A DNA stretch of 29,498 nucleotides from Actinomycetota bacterium (lineage in GTDB: Bacteria; Actinomycetota; Actinomycetes; Nanopelagicales; Nanopelagicaceae): positions 1 through 29,498 of the forward strand of contig WLME01000002.1 in assembly GCA_009700365.1 (NCBI GenBank), read 5' to 3'. Made by a program: the position numbers and the translations under genes. The notes beneath the pieces were generated by a model, which saw only the letters and a list, made by a program, of their open reading frames with translations, ran no database searches and had not been told where the DNA came from. Below, piece after piece: positions 8,150-15,959 of the stretch (position 1 is its first letter; each line of letters starts with the position of its first letter).

Positions 8150-8301
8150 ATGTCCTCCTTATGAGTACCTCTCAAGTCGCGGCCGCGGCCTGAGTCAAAA
8201 CTTTGCTTTCGGGGCTAAACAGAACGTTGAGTTCTGGCTAGCACTTCAGCAAACTCCCCTAACCTAACTAGTTCAGTTAAGGAAACCTTTTATTATCCGA
8301 T
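8150..8301 (-). promoter_or_regulatory. 152-bp structured gap upstream of dppA
   Basis: On the minus strand this holds, in order: a TTAGGTTAGG stretch (8258-8267), a 12-bp imperfect hairpin (8214-8242), a GC-rich self-complementary block with a NotI-type GCGGCCGC (around 8180), and the Shine-Dalgarno AAGGAGGA. No reliable -35/-10 pair was found, so whether dppA has its own promoter cannot be decided by eye. Confidence 0.45.
8214..8242 (-). other. imperfect 12-bp hairpin in the dppC-dppA gap
   Basis: GCTAAACAGAAC (8214-8225) and GTTCTGGCTAGC (8231-8242) pair around a 5-nt loop. On the minus-strand RNA there is one C-U mismatch and one G-U wobble. The core CAGAAC/GTTCTG is perfect. No U-run follows, so it is not a classic terminator. 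Confidence 0.6.
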
Positions 8302-9234
8302 CTACTCAGATTTTGTATCCAATGCGTCTCGAACCGCATCACCTAAAAGGTTGAGGGCCAAGACGATAGAAATCAACATAGCGCAAGGAATAATTAAGTA
8401 TGCAGGGTCTGCTCTCCAGTACTTAATAGCATCTGACAGCACTAGGCCGAAGGTAGAAGCTGGGGGGTTGATGCCCACTCCAAGAAATGAAAATACTGAT
8501 TCAGCAGCAAGGTAGCCCGGAAGCGAGAGCGATAGAAACACAATTGCTGTTGGCCACAAGTTTGGAAGCATCTCTTTAGTAATAATGCGCCAATTTGAAG
8601 CTCCCTGAGATTGGGCAGCCATGATGAAATCTCGTTCGCGTAGCGACATTGCTTGTGATCGCACAAGGCGTGCGAAACCTGGCCACCCAAAGAATACGAA
8701 GAAGATAATTAACACAGTAAGGCGAGCGCCGTTATCGCGCACAATTCCAAGAGATTCAACGCGCTCGACCATTGGAATACTGAGCGCAATAATCATAAAA
8801 AATGATGGGAAGGCGAAGAGAAGATCTGAGAAGCGGCCAATGACTGCATCTACTCGCCCACGAAAATATCCGGCAGTAATTCCAAGAATCATGCCAATGC
8901 CAATCGAGGCGACGCTTGTAATGATTGCAACGCTAAAGGAGATTCGAGAACCGTAGAGCAACATTGAAAAGACATCGCGACCTGCGCCTGGTTCGAGTCC
9001 AAATGGGTGTTGAAGTGAGATTCCACCACCTGCACCTAGCGGCATCCCTTGGGGATCAAGGCCATCGAGATAGGTAACTGTCGAACTTAAACCAAAGAGT
9101 CGAGTAATAAGGGGTGCGCCATATGCAAGAAAAATAAAGAAGATGACGACAATGCTTGCGCCGATACCAGTCTTATTTCGTCTAAAACGTGCCCACGCAA
9201 TTTGTTGGGGGGTGCGAAGCAGAACTTCAGACAT
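8302..9234 (-). CDS. dppC: peptide ABC transporter permease (OppC/DppC type)
   Basis: 310-residue permease with the C-subunit N-terminus (TPQQIAWARFRRNKTGIGASIVVIFFIFLAYGAPLI), about six membrane segments, a conserved periplasmic-side PFGLEPGAGRDVFSMLLYGSRISF segment, the EAA loop (RERDFIMAAQSQGASNWRIITKEMLPN) and the C-terminal LLGDAVRDALD. It pairs with DppB to form the channel. Unusually it is the first gene of the unit, ahead of the binding protein; many related operons run A-B-C-D-F. A 126-bp gap separates it from the upstream MFS gene and probably holds the operon promoter. Confidence 0.94.
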   Translation of the reverse strand: MSEVLLRTPQQIAWARFRRNKTGIGASIVVIFFIFLAYGAPLITRLFGLSSTVTYLDGLDPQGMPLGAGGGISLQHPFGLEPGAGRDVFSMLLYGSRISFSVAIITSVASIGIGMILGITAGYFRGRVDAVIGRFSDLLFAFPSFFMIIALSIPMVERVESLGIVRDNGARLTVLIIFFVFFGWPGFARLVRSQAMSLRERDFIMAAQSQGASNWRIITKEMLPNLWPTAIVFLSLSLPGYLAAESVFSFLGVGINPPASTFGLVLSDAIKYWRADPAYLIIPCAMLISIVLALNLLGDAVRDALDTKSE

Positions 9235-9360
9235 GCCTAACCCCCATCACTTATTGCGAAGAACCTGCATCTTCTGCGTACTGGAGGGTAATGCTAGTTG
9301 AGCACAAAAGGAACCCCATTTGTCGGAATTCACCCCTTTTCTAGAAATGTTACAGAGTCG
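9235..9360 (-). promoter_or_regulatory. likely promoter region of the dpp operon
   Basis: A 126-bp non-coding gap upstream of the first importer gene. On the minus strand a TAGCAT box lies at 9291-9296 as a weak -10 candidate. No good -35, operator palindrome or terminator for the upstream MFS gene is seen, so read-through from that gene is possible. Confidence 0.35.
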
Positions 9361-10587
9361 TTATCTCAACTCTTGCTGGGCAATCTTCTTCATCGCCACA
9401 AAGATGGGTATCGACAAGAAGCACCCGGCAAACATGGTGAGGACCCAAATGCGGGGATGATCAGCGCCCAGCATCAGTCCGGTAATGGCTGGTCCCAAAA
9501 CCCCCGATACGCCCCACTGCAGACTCATCCACGCATTGGCACGGCCGCGAATATGCTCGGGAGAAAGTTCATTGGCAAGAGTTGGAATCGTTGGAGCCTG
9601 CACCATTTCACCCAGTGCAAATATCAGCTGGCTAATTGAGAGTGCGATTCCAGATGCAAAGAGAGTGAGGAAAGGCGCGAATCCGACAAAGAGCCAAGAG
9701 AGAGCCCAAATTACCCCGATTGAAATGAGAGCTGTGTACTTCGAATATCTCTCGAGTATGCGCATCACAAGTGGCTGAAGGATAACGATTGAAATCGTGT
9801 TGACTCCAAAAATTATTCCAAGCCACTTTGGCGATAAGCCAAGAAATTGTGTGGCAAAGACTGGGATTCCAGCTTGAATCGTTCCGTAACCAAATGTGAA
9901 GAGAATGATTCCGGCAATTCCAAGGAGCATCAGAGGTTTGATGGCGAATAAATCACGATATGTGCCTTCTTGCGGTTCATCTTCTTTGGGAATATATCTA
10001 TTGACTGCTTCTCCATGAAGTGTGAGAACAATGAGCAAATACACAAGAAAAGAAGATGCATCAACCCAGTACATAATCTGGAATGAATGCAAATCACCTC
10101 GCTGAATAATGAGCGAGGAGATTAATCCTCCAAGACCTAGTCCTAAATTGAGCAACATAAAATTAAATCCAAATATTTTTGAGCGATCTTTTTCTGGAGT
10201 TAATCGGGTCAGAATCACGCTCTGACTTGGCCAAATCGCTTGCCCTGCAATGTTGATAAATGTCAGGGCAAGAATGGCTTGAAAATGAGTCTCTACCTTT
10301 GAAAGCGAAAGCGATGAAAGTGAGTTAAGAATCAGGCCGCCGATCATTACCTTTTTGGGACCAATGCGATCCACCAAGGCTCCCATTGGCGTGCTTGCAA
10401 TAATGCTGACTATCGATCCATACGCCAGTAACAATCCACCAAAGGTATTGGTAAAACCTCGCATATCGTGCAGATAGACCAAGAGCAGAGACAGGGTCAT
10501 TCCCCCACCAATTGCGTTAAGCGAAATTCCAAAGACAATTTTCCGAGACTGCGGATTCAGCAGGACGGTAAATTCCTTAAAGAGCAT
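9361..10587 (-). CDS. MFS transporter (DHA1-like drug/metabolite exporter)
   Basis: 408 residues with about 12 hydrophobic segments, the length and layout of the major facilitator superfamily. The loop between segments 2 and 3 carries the motif A form GALVDRIGPKKV. Segment 4-5 (SQSVILTRLTPEKDRSKIFGFNFMLLNLGLGLGGLI) and the C-half (VQAPTIPTLANELSPEHIRGRANAWMSLQWGVSGVLGPAITGLML) match proton-coupled exporters. Its ATG at 10587 directly abuts the TAA of the upstream hydrolase gene (TAAATG, no gap), so both are expressed together. Substrate unknown; export of a product or toxic compound linked to the hydrolase is only a guess. Confidence 0.9.
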   Translation of the reverse strand: MLFKEFTVLLNPQSRKIVFGISLNAIGGGMTLSLLLVYLHDMRGFTNTFGGLLLAYGSIVSIIASTPMGALVDRIGPKKVMIGGLILNSLSSLSLSKVETHFQAILALTFINIAGQAIWPSQSVILTRLTPEKDRSKIFGFNFMLLNLGLGLGGLISSLIIQRGDLHSFQIMYWVDASSFLVYLLIVLTLHGEAVNRYIPKEDEPQEGTYRDLFAIKPLMLLGIAGIILFTFGYGTIQAGIPVFATQFLGLSPKWLGIIFGVNTISIVILQPLVMRILERYSKYTALISIGVIWALSWLFVGFAPFLTLFASGIALSISQLIFALGEMVQAPTIPTLANELSPEHIRGRANAWMSLQWGVSGVLGPAITGLMLGADHPRIWVLTMFAGCFLSIPIFVAMKKIAQQELR

Positions 10588-11454
10588 TTACTTCAATAGG
10601 CCTTGTGCTTGCGCCAGAATTTCTCCACGGTACTTAACTGTCAGAGAGATGTGTCCTTCGCCGGGCTTAAAAGTTAATTGTGCGGTTGGAATATGTTTTT
10701 CTAACCAATAAGAGTGCGCATGTGGAACCATGAAGTCATCATCGCCTTGCCACAAAAATACAGGCTTTGTGATTGCTGCAAGATCAAATCCCCAAGGTTT
10801 TACAAAAACCAGATCGTCATCAATCCATCCATCGAAACTCACAGCAAGTGCACTTCGCATCGAAGCAGCCATCTGGTCGGCTGCGATGCCTTCGAGTACA
10901 GCCTTATCTGCATCGCCAATGAGTCCACCGAAAGCTTCACGAATCTCATCGCCTGTCACAGATTTCATTGGTCCGGCGTTCTCTTCCATCCATTGGTCAA
11001 TGACTGCTTCACCCTCAAGAGCTGCACCAAATTCATCGTGATTCTCTGGTCCCATTCCTTCAAGGAAGTCGAGATCATCAACACCATATGCGCCAACGCC
11101 AGCAAGGGAAATTGCACCAACATTGCGCGGATCAAAAGTACTTGCGATGCAGTGAGGGCCTCCACCAGACCAACCAATGGCAACAAATTGTGTAATGTTC
11201 TTTGCATCTAGAAGTTGCGCAATATCGTTATTGTTGCTGAGAACAGTGCGACCTGGATTGCGATCGCTGGTTCCATAACCTGCGCGACTGTATGAAAGTG
11301 CGCGTATTCCTGAGGCAGCGGCGGCTTCAAGCCACTCTGACCACATGCTTACATGACCCGGTGTTCCATGATGAAAAATGATTGCGCTCTCGGAATTAAT
11401 CCCATTATCTAGAATTTCGAGTTCGCGACCATCTTTAAGTTTAAATTGAGGCAT
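10588..11454 (-). CDS. alpha/beta-hydrolase fold protein
   Basis: 288 residues with the full fold order. The oxyanion-hole segment FHHGTPGHVSMW is near residue 28. The nucleophile elbow GWSGGG has Ser96, the probable acid lies in WQGDDD (238-240), and the catalytic histidine is at about 268 (GEGHIS). The lid region (130-200) is acidic and helix-rich. No signal peptide, so cytoplasmic. Substrate cannot be read from the sequence; proline iminopeptidase-like, esterase or haloalkane-type relatives share this plan. A TAGACT box ends 6 nt before ATG 11454, indicating a leaderless transcript, and the MFS gene follows without a gap. It shares a 34-bp divergent promoter with tgt. Confidence 0.88.
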   Translation of the reverse strand: MPQFKLKDGRELEILDNGINSESAIIFHHGTPGHVSMWSEWLEAAAASGIRALSYSRAGYGTSDRNPGRTVLSNNNDIAQLLDAKNITQFVAIGWSGGGPHCIASTFDPRNVGAISLAGVGAYGVDDLDFLEGMGPENHDEFGAALEGEAVIDQWMEENAGPMKSVTGDEIREAFGGLIGDADKAVLEGIAADQMAASMRSALAVSFDGWIDDDLVFVKPWGFDLAAITKPVFLWQGDDDFMVPHAHSYWLEKHIPTAQLTFKPGEGHISLTVKYRGEILAQAQGLLK

Positions 11455-11460
11455 TTGGTC

Positions 11461-11466
11461 AGTCTA
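11461..11466 (-). promoter_or_regulatory. -10 box of the hydrolase/MFS operon (leaderless)
   Basis: Minus strand TAGACT followed by 6 nt and the ATG at 11454. The identical hexamer and spacing occur at gabT (17873-17878), which strengthens both calls. Confidence 0.55.
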
Positions 11467-11475
11467 TTACTCTGA

Positions 11476-11481
11476 CACAAT
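11476..11481 (+). promoter_or_regulatory. candidate -10 box of tgt
   Basis: CACAAT, one mismatch from TACAAT, ends 7 nt before ATG 11489. No Shine-Dalgarno is present, consistent with leaderless translation. Confidence 0.35.
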
Positions 11482-11488
11482 ATGCAAC

Positions 11489-12745
11489 ATGGTTTCGGCA
11501 AATACAGATACAGGCTTCTCCTATGAGATTAGCCATGCCGCCGAAACCGGTTTGGCTCGCGCCGGAGTAATCACCACTCCTCACGGTCAAATTCAGACTC
11601 CGGCATTTATCCCGGTGGGTACAAAAGCAAACGTCAAAACAGTTCTTCCTGAAGCGATGAACGAACTTGGCGCACAAGCTCTACTTGCCAATGCATATCA
11701 CCTCTATTTGCAGCCAGGCCCAAGTGTTTTAGATGAGGCAGGCGGTCTTGGTGCTTTTATGAATTGGGATAAACCAACTTTTACTGACAGTGGCGGATTC
11801 CAAGTGCTCTCTCTGGGTGTTGGATTTAAGAAAGTTTTGGCGATGGATGCTCAAACTTTTCGATCAGATCAGGTTATTGCTAAGAATAAGGAACGTCTAG
11901 CTCACGTTGATGATGAAGGTGTAACTTTTAAAAGCCATCTTGATGGTTCTATGCACCGCTTTACCTCTGAGATATCAATGCAGATTCAGCATCAACTAGG
12001 TGCCGACATCATGTTCGCCTTCGATGAATGCACGACCTTGCATAACACCCGCCCCTATCAAGAGCTCGCTCTTTCACGCACATACGATTGGGCTATTCGT
12101 TGTCTTGACGAGCATAAAAAACTTACTGACCAAAGAGCCAACAAGCCATATCAAGCGCTCTTCGGAGTAATCCAAGGTGCGCAATATGAAGATTTACGGA
12201 AGAAAGCCGCAGCAGATTTAGGTGGCATGAGCTCATCTGGGATTGAGTTTGACGGATTTGGAATCGGAGGAGCTCTTGATAAAGACTCTCTCGGAACCAT
12301 CGTGGGTTGGGTTAATTCAACTCTCCCCCAAGAAAAACCAAAGCATCTCCTTGGTATTGGGGCACCTGAAGATTTATTCGTCGGCGTAGAGAACGGAGTC
12401 GATACATTTGATTGCGTGCTCGCATCTCGCATCGCTCGCACAAGTTCGGTCTACACAATGACGGGACGATTCAATATGTCTAATGCACCTTATGTGCGCG
12501 ACTTTAATCCCATAGATGACGAGTGTGACTGTTATACATGCAAAAACTACACACGTGCGTATTTGTGCCATTTATTCCGCGGAAAAGAGATGTTGGCCGG
12601 AACCCTTGCAACAATTCATAATGAAAGATTTATCGTACGTTTGGTTGATCAGATGAGAATTGCAATCATAGATGGCACTTTTGCAGAGATGAAGAAGGAA
12701 TTCATGGGGCGATATACCCATAAATCTGGCCAAGCGCGCAATTAA
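11489..12745 (+). CDS. tgt: tRNA-guanine(34) transglycosylase (queuine/preQ1 tRNA-ribosyltransferase)
   Basis: 418 residues. The enzyme swaps guanine-34 in GUN anticodons for a 7-deazaguanine base, a step of queuosine modification. Visible signatures are VGTKANVKTVLP, TDSGGFQV with the base-binding Asp100, GVIQGAQYEDLR, IGGALDKDSLG, and GVDTFDCVLASRIART with the likely nucleophile Asp308. The zinc site is CDCYTC followed by a histidine about 30 residues on (LATIHN). It is somewhat longer than the roughly 380 residues of proteobacterial Tgt, largely because of an insertion after SLGVGFKK. No other queuosine gene is in the window. It ends in a zero-gap convergence with zwf: TAATTA at 12743-12748 serves as both stops. 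Confidence 0.96.
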   Translation: MVSANTDTGFSYEISHAAETGLARAGVITTPHGQIQTPAFIPVGTKANVKTVLPEAMNELGAQALLANAYHLYLQPGPSVLDEAGGLGAFMNWDKPTFTDSGGFQVLSLGVGFKKVLAMDAQTFRSDQVIAKNKERLAHVDDEGVTFKSHLDGSMHRFTSEISMQIQHQLGADIMFAFDECTTLHNTRPYQELALSRTYDWAIRCLDEHKKLTDQRANKPYQALFGVIQGAQYEDLRKKAAADLGGMSSSGIEFDGFGIGGALDKDSLGTIVGWVNSTLPQEKPKHLLGIGAPEDLFVGVENGVDTFDCVLASRIARTSSVYTMTGRFNMSNAPYVRDFNPIDDECDCYTCKNYTRAYLCHLFRGKEMLAGTLATIHNERFIVRLVDQMRIAIIDGTFAEMKKEFMGRYTHKSGQARN

Positions 12746-14134
12746 TTAGTGGTGTAAATCTTTCAACTTTTCAGCTTCTGTACCCACCGGTGACCATCCG
12801 CCCGGAATCAATTCTTGAGCTTCAGTAGGTCCCCATGACCCCGCTTCGTATTGAATAACGGGACTTGGATTCTTTAAAAGATCTTCAAGAATTTGCCAAG
12901 AATGAAGCACTGCATCAATACGAGTAAAGCGAAAATGATCACCAAGCATGGCAGCACGCAATAGTCGCTCGTATGGACCTTGACGATCACCAAATTCTGC
13001 AACGAATTCGACTGAGAGATCGACTGTATCGGTTACAAGCTTTGTGCCAGGCTTCTTTGCCTGCAATGAAATATCCACGCCATCTTTTGCGCCCAGTCGG
13101 AATCGAACCTGATTGGATTCGCTCTTGCCAAAGAGCGCACGGGGAGGTTGTTTGAATTCAACAATAACTTCCAAAACTGTCTCGGGCATCTTCTTTCCAG
13201 TACGCAGGTAAATTGGAACACCTGCCCAGCGCCAATTATCGATAAACATTTTCATCGCAACAAAAGTTTCAGTGTCAGAATTTTCGGCGACGCCACTTTC
13301 ATCGAGATAACCCTCGAATTGACCACGAACTACATCCGTTTTGTTGATATCTCGAATCGCAGATAGAACTTTAATTTTTTCATTCTGCATGGCTTCAGAA
13401 CCCATATCAATCGGTGGTTCCATTGTCAGCATCGTCAATACCTGCAAAATATGGTTTTGTAGGACATCGCGAGTGGCGCCAACGCCGTCATAAAACTTTC
13501 CGCGCCCATCGATTCCGAAGTTTTCAGCCATAGTGATCTGAATATTGGAAACATAGTTTCGATTCCAGACTGGTTCAAAAAGGGTATTTGCAAAGCGGAA
13601 GACTAAAAGATCCTCTACTGCTTCCTTGCCCAAGTAGTGATCGATTCGATAAATCTGTTCTTCGGGAAGTAATTTCTTAAGCTCTGAGTCAAGTGCCCGC
13701 GCACTTTCAAGGTCTCGTCCAAATGGTTTCTCTACAACGACTCGTGCGCGACGAGTAATACCCACGATTGATAATGCTTCTGTTATTCGAGCGAAATATT
13801 CAGGAGCAATTGCCAAATAGATAACCGGAAGCTTGAAATCTTTGATTGCCTCGGCAAGAGCATGAAATGTTTGCGGATCCTCATAGTCGCCCACAATCAG
13901 CTGCATTTCGCTGAGAAGTTTCTTCAGCGCCTCTTCATCAACATCTGGCTTTCGCGCACGAATAGCGCTCTCTACATTCTCCTTAAATACCTCTTGCGTC
14001 CACTTTGACGATGCAACCCCAAAAATTTTTACATCAAGCTCACCGAGGTCTTCAAGATCGTAGAGTGCAGGAAATAACTTCTTCTTGGCCAAATCTCCGG
14101 TCGCGCCAAAGAGAACTAGTGCATCTGCCTTCAT
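12746..14134 (-). CDS. zwf: glucose-6-phosphate dehydrogenase
   Basis: 462 residues, first enzyme of the oxidative pentose phosphate pathway (glucose-6-phosphate to 6-phosphogluconolactone, yielding NAD(P)H). The nucleotide-binding motif GATGDLAKKK is at 10-19, EKPFG at 135-139, and the substrate and catalytic motif RIDHYLGKE at 163-171. The C-terminal half (GVPIYLRTGKKM, VRFRLGAKDGV, PYERLLRAAMLGD) is complete. Its ATG overlaps the gnd stop by one base (TAATG), so it is coupled to gnd. No opcA homologue, which often assists G6PDH in actinobacteria, is present next to it. Confidence 0.97.
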   Translation of the reverse strand: MKADALVLFGATGDLAKKKLFPALYDLEDLGELDVKIFGVASSKWTQEVFKENVESAIRARKPDVDEEALKKLLSEMQLIVGDYEDPQTFHALAEAIKDFKLPVIYLAIAPEYFARITEALSIVGITRRARVVVEKPFGRDLESARALDSELKKLLPEEQIYRIDHYLGKEAVEDLLVFRFANTLFEPVWNRNYVSNIQITMAENFGIDGRGKFYDGVGATRDVLQNHILQVLTMLTMEPPIDMGSEAMQNEKIKVLSAIRDINKTDVVRGQFEGYLDESGVAENSDTETFVAMKMFIDNWRWAGVPIYLRTGKKMPETVLEVIVEFKQPPRALFGKSESNQVRFRLGAKDGVDISLQAKKPGTKLVTDTVDLSVEFVAEFGDRQGPYERLLRAAMLGDHFRFTRIDAVLHSWQILEDLLKNPSPVIQYEAGSWGPTEAQELIPGGWSPVGTEAEKLKDLHH

Positions 14135-15126
14135 TACTTAGCCTTATCGGAAGAAGACTGTGGCTTCTCGTTATGCCCACCAAACTTGTAACGCATTGCG
14201 CTGAGGACCCGGTTGGCAAACTCATCATTGTTTCGTGATGCAAAACGTGAATACAGTGAAGCGCTCAGCACATGGGCAGGAATTCCGGCTTCGATTGCAG
14301 CCTGAACTGTCCAGCGTCCTTCACCACTATCACTGACCTGTGTTGAATACTCAGTCAGTTCAGATGATTCCACGAGAGCTTGCGCAGTGAGATCGAGCAA
14401 CCATGAAGCGACAACGCTTCCGCGGCGCCAGACTTCGGTGATCGCAGGAATATCTAGGTCGTATGCAGGCGTCATTTCATCTGCTGCTTCAAAGATTGCC
14501 AAGCCCTCAGCAAAGGCTGCCATCATTCCGTACTCAATTCCATTATGAATCATCTTTACAAAGTGGCCCGAACCAACAGGTCCACAGTGAAGGTAACCGT
14601 ATTCAGCTTGTGCCGGCTCGCCAGTGCGTCCTGGAGTTCTCTCTGCAGATTCGACACCGGGACATAGCGCTTTAAAGATTGGATCTAGCGAATGTACGAC
14701 TGCATCGTCTCCGCCAATCATCAGCGAATAACCACGCTCTAGGCCGTAGACACCACCTGAAGTTCCTACATCAACAAAATTGATTCCCTTTAACTTAAGC
14801 AGTTCTGCATTTTTTAAATCATTCTTGTAATAACTATTTCCACCATCGATGATTGTGTCGCCGGCAGAAAGATGTTCGGCTAGGGCTGTAATCGTTGAAT
14901 CGGTAACTGAGGCCGGAACCATAACCCAGACTGTGCGCGGGGTAGAAAGTTGAGAGGCAAGATGAGCCATATCGGTTGCACCGATAGATCCTTCGCTGGC
15001 GAGTGTGGCAACTGCATCGGAGCTAACGTCATATACGACTGATGTGATGTCGTGGCGTTGGAGGCGACGGACAATATTTGCGCCCATGCGGCCTAGGCCG
15101 ACCATTCCGAAAGTGGTAGTTGTCAT
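14134..15126 (-). CDS. gnd: 6-phosphogluconate dehydrogenase, short (about 330-residue) type
   Basis: 330 residues, clearly shorter than the 470-residue E. coli-type enzyme, so it belongs to the short decarboxylating class (GndA/YqeC-like). The coenzyme motif GLGRMG is at 10-15, the substrate motif IIDGGNSYYKND at 92-103, GTSGGVYGLERG at 121-132, and FVKMIHNGIEYG carries the catalytic Lys191. The second beta strand ends in Asp33 (VVYDVSSDA) with no following arginine, which favours NAD over NADP; this is an inference. It oxidises 6-phosphogluconate to ribulose-5-phosphate. The ribosome site is weak (AAAAGG, 8 nt upstream). A perfect 12-bp palindrome lies 29-40 nt upstream. Confidence 0.95.
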   Translation of the reverse strand: MTTTTFGMVGLGRMGANIVRRLQRHDITSVVYDVSSDAVATLASEGSIGATDMAHLASQLSTPRTVWVMVPASVTDSTITALAEHLSAGDTIIDGGNSYYKNDLKNAELLKLKGINFVDVGTSGGVYGLERGYSLMIGGDDAVVHSLDPIFKALCPGVESAERTPGRTGEPAQAEYGYLHCGPVGSGHFVKMIHNGIEYGMMAAFAEGLAIFEAADEMTPAYDLDIPAITEVWRRGSVVASWLLDLTAQALVESSELTEYSTQVSDSGEGRWTVQAAIEAGIPAHVLSASLYSRFASRNNDEFANRVLSAMRYKFGGHNEKPQSSSDKAK

Positions 15127-15154
15127 AAAAGATGCCTTTTCGCTTTAGAAAACG

Positions 15155-15166
15155 CTCAACGTTGAG
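15155..15166. promoter_or_regulatory. perfect 12-bp palindrome upstream of gnd, candidate operator
   Basis: CTCAACGTTGAG is fully self-complementary with a central CG, the symmetry preferred by LacI-family regulators. It begins 29 nt upstream of the gnd start in the 99-bp gap after pgl. The cognate regulator is not in this window, so its role is unproven. Confidence 0.4.
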
Positions 15167-15225
15167 GACCTTAGTCTATCGCGCACATTGGGTCGGTTGC
15201 GAATTAAGGCGAATTTCACATGAAT

Positions 15226-15957
15226 TTATTCAGAAAAGAAGGCTTCTGTATCAACAATCAATCGCGTATGAGAATTTCCTCGAACATAACTTGCAGGTAT
15301 AGATAGATCTCCTTCAATTACCTTTGTCACCGCATCCGCCTTGCTTTCACCTGCTGCAACAATCCAAACCTCATCTGCGCTATTTATTGTTTTCATCGTA
15401 AATGAGATACGAGCCGCTGGTGGTTTGGGAGAATCAGTAATTGCGAATACGGATCTCGTATCGTCAATGTCGGCAATACGAGGAAAAAGTGAAGCAACAT
15501 GTCCATCTGGACCAAGCCCAAGAATATTGAGATCCATATCTACATTTTCTAGGGCAAGTGCATAATCTGCGACTGCCTCTTCGATATCTTTTGCAACATC
15601 ACTTGCCAAACCTTCGTGAATGACGATGTTTGTATTCAAGACGGTGTTGTGAAATGGAAAAGCATTTCGTTCAAGACTTGCAGATTCGACGAATCTCTCA
15701 TCACTCCACCAAATATGTAGGCCTCTAAAAGCATCTAGGTCTGCGTTAAATTCATGCACTAAAGCTTCAGAGATCTCAACTCCGAGAGTCCCGCCTGTCA
15801 GCACCAAGTGAAACTGACTTTTAATTTTGAGGCCTTTCTCGACTGCTGCAAGAATCTGGACTGTTACCTCTTCAGCCAACTCAGTGGCATCTGCATAAAG
15901 TGTCAGATCAAGCTCATCACCAATGTCTCCTATGAGTTCGTCAAAGTTATCAGTCAT
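15226..15957 (-). CDS. pgl: 6-phosphogluconolactonase
   Basis: About 243 residues, the family length (DevB/glucosamine-6-phosphate isomerase fold). It hydrolyses 6-phosphogluconolactone to 6-phosphogluconate, the step between zwf and gnd. Key segments are LVLTGGTLGVEIS near residue 55, HIWWSDERFVE near 85 and ILGLGPDGHVASLFP near 147, which contains the catalytic histidine region. Three in-frame ATGs exist (15972, 15963, 15957). I chose 15957 because GGGGAG lies 7 nt upstream; for 15963 the same site is only 1 nt away. The start follows the GNAT stop (TGA 15960-15962) closely, so the genes are coupled. Confidence 0.95.
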   Translation of the reverse strand: MTDNFDELIGDIGDELDLTLYADATELAEEVTVQILAAVEKGLKIKSQFHLVLTGGTLGVEISEALVHEFNADLDAFRGLHIWWSDERFVESASLERNAFPFHNTVLNTNIVIHEGLASDVAKDIEEAVADYALALENVDMDLNILGLGPDGHVASLFPRIADIDDTRSVFAITDSPKPPAARISFTMKTINSADEVWIVAAGESKADAVTKVIEGDLSIPASYVRGNSHTRLIVDTEAFFSE

Positions 15958-15959
15958 GC

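Noticed and set aside
8258..8267. DtxR/IdeR iron box, because the minus strand reads TTAGGTTAGG
   Set aside because: Only one half of the 19-bp box matches; the other half (GGAGTTTG) does not resemble CTAACCTAA.
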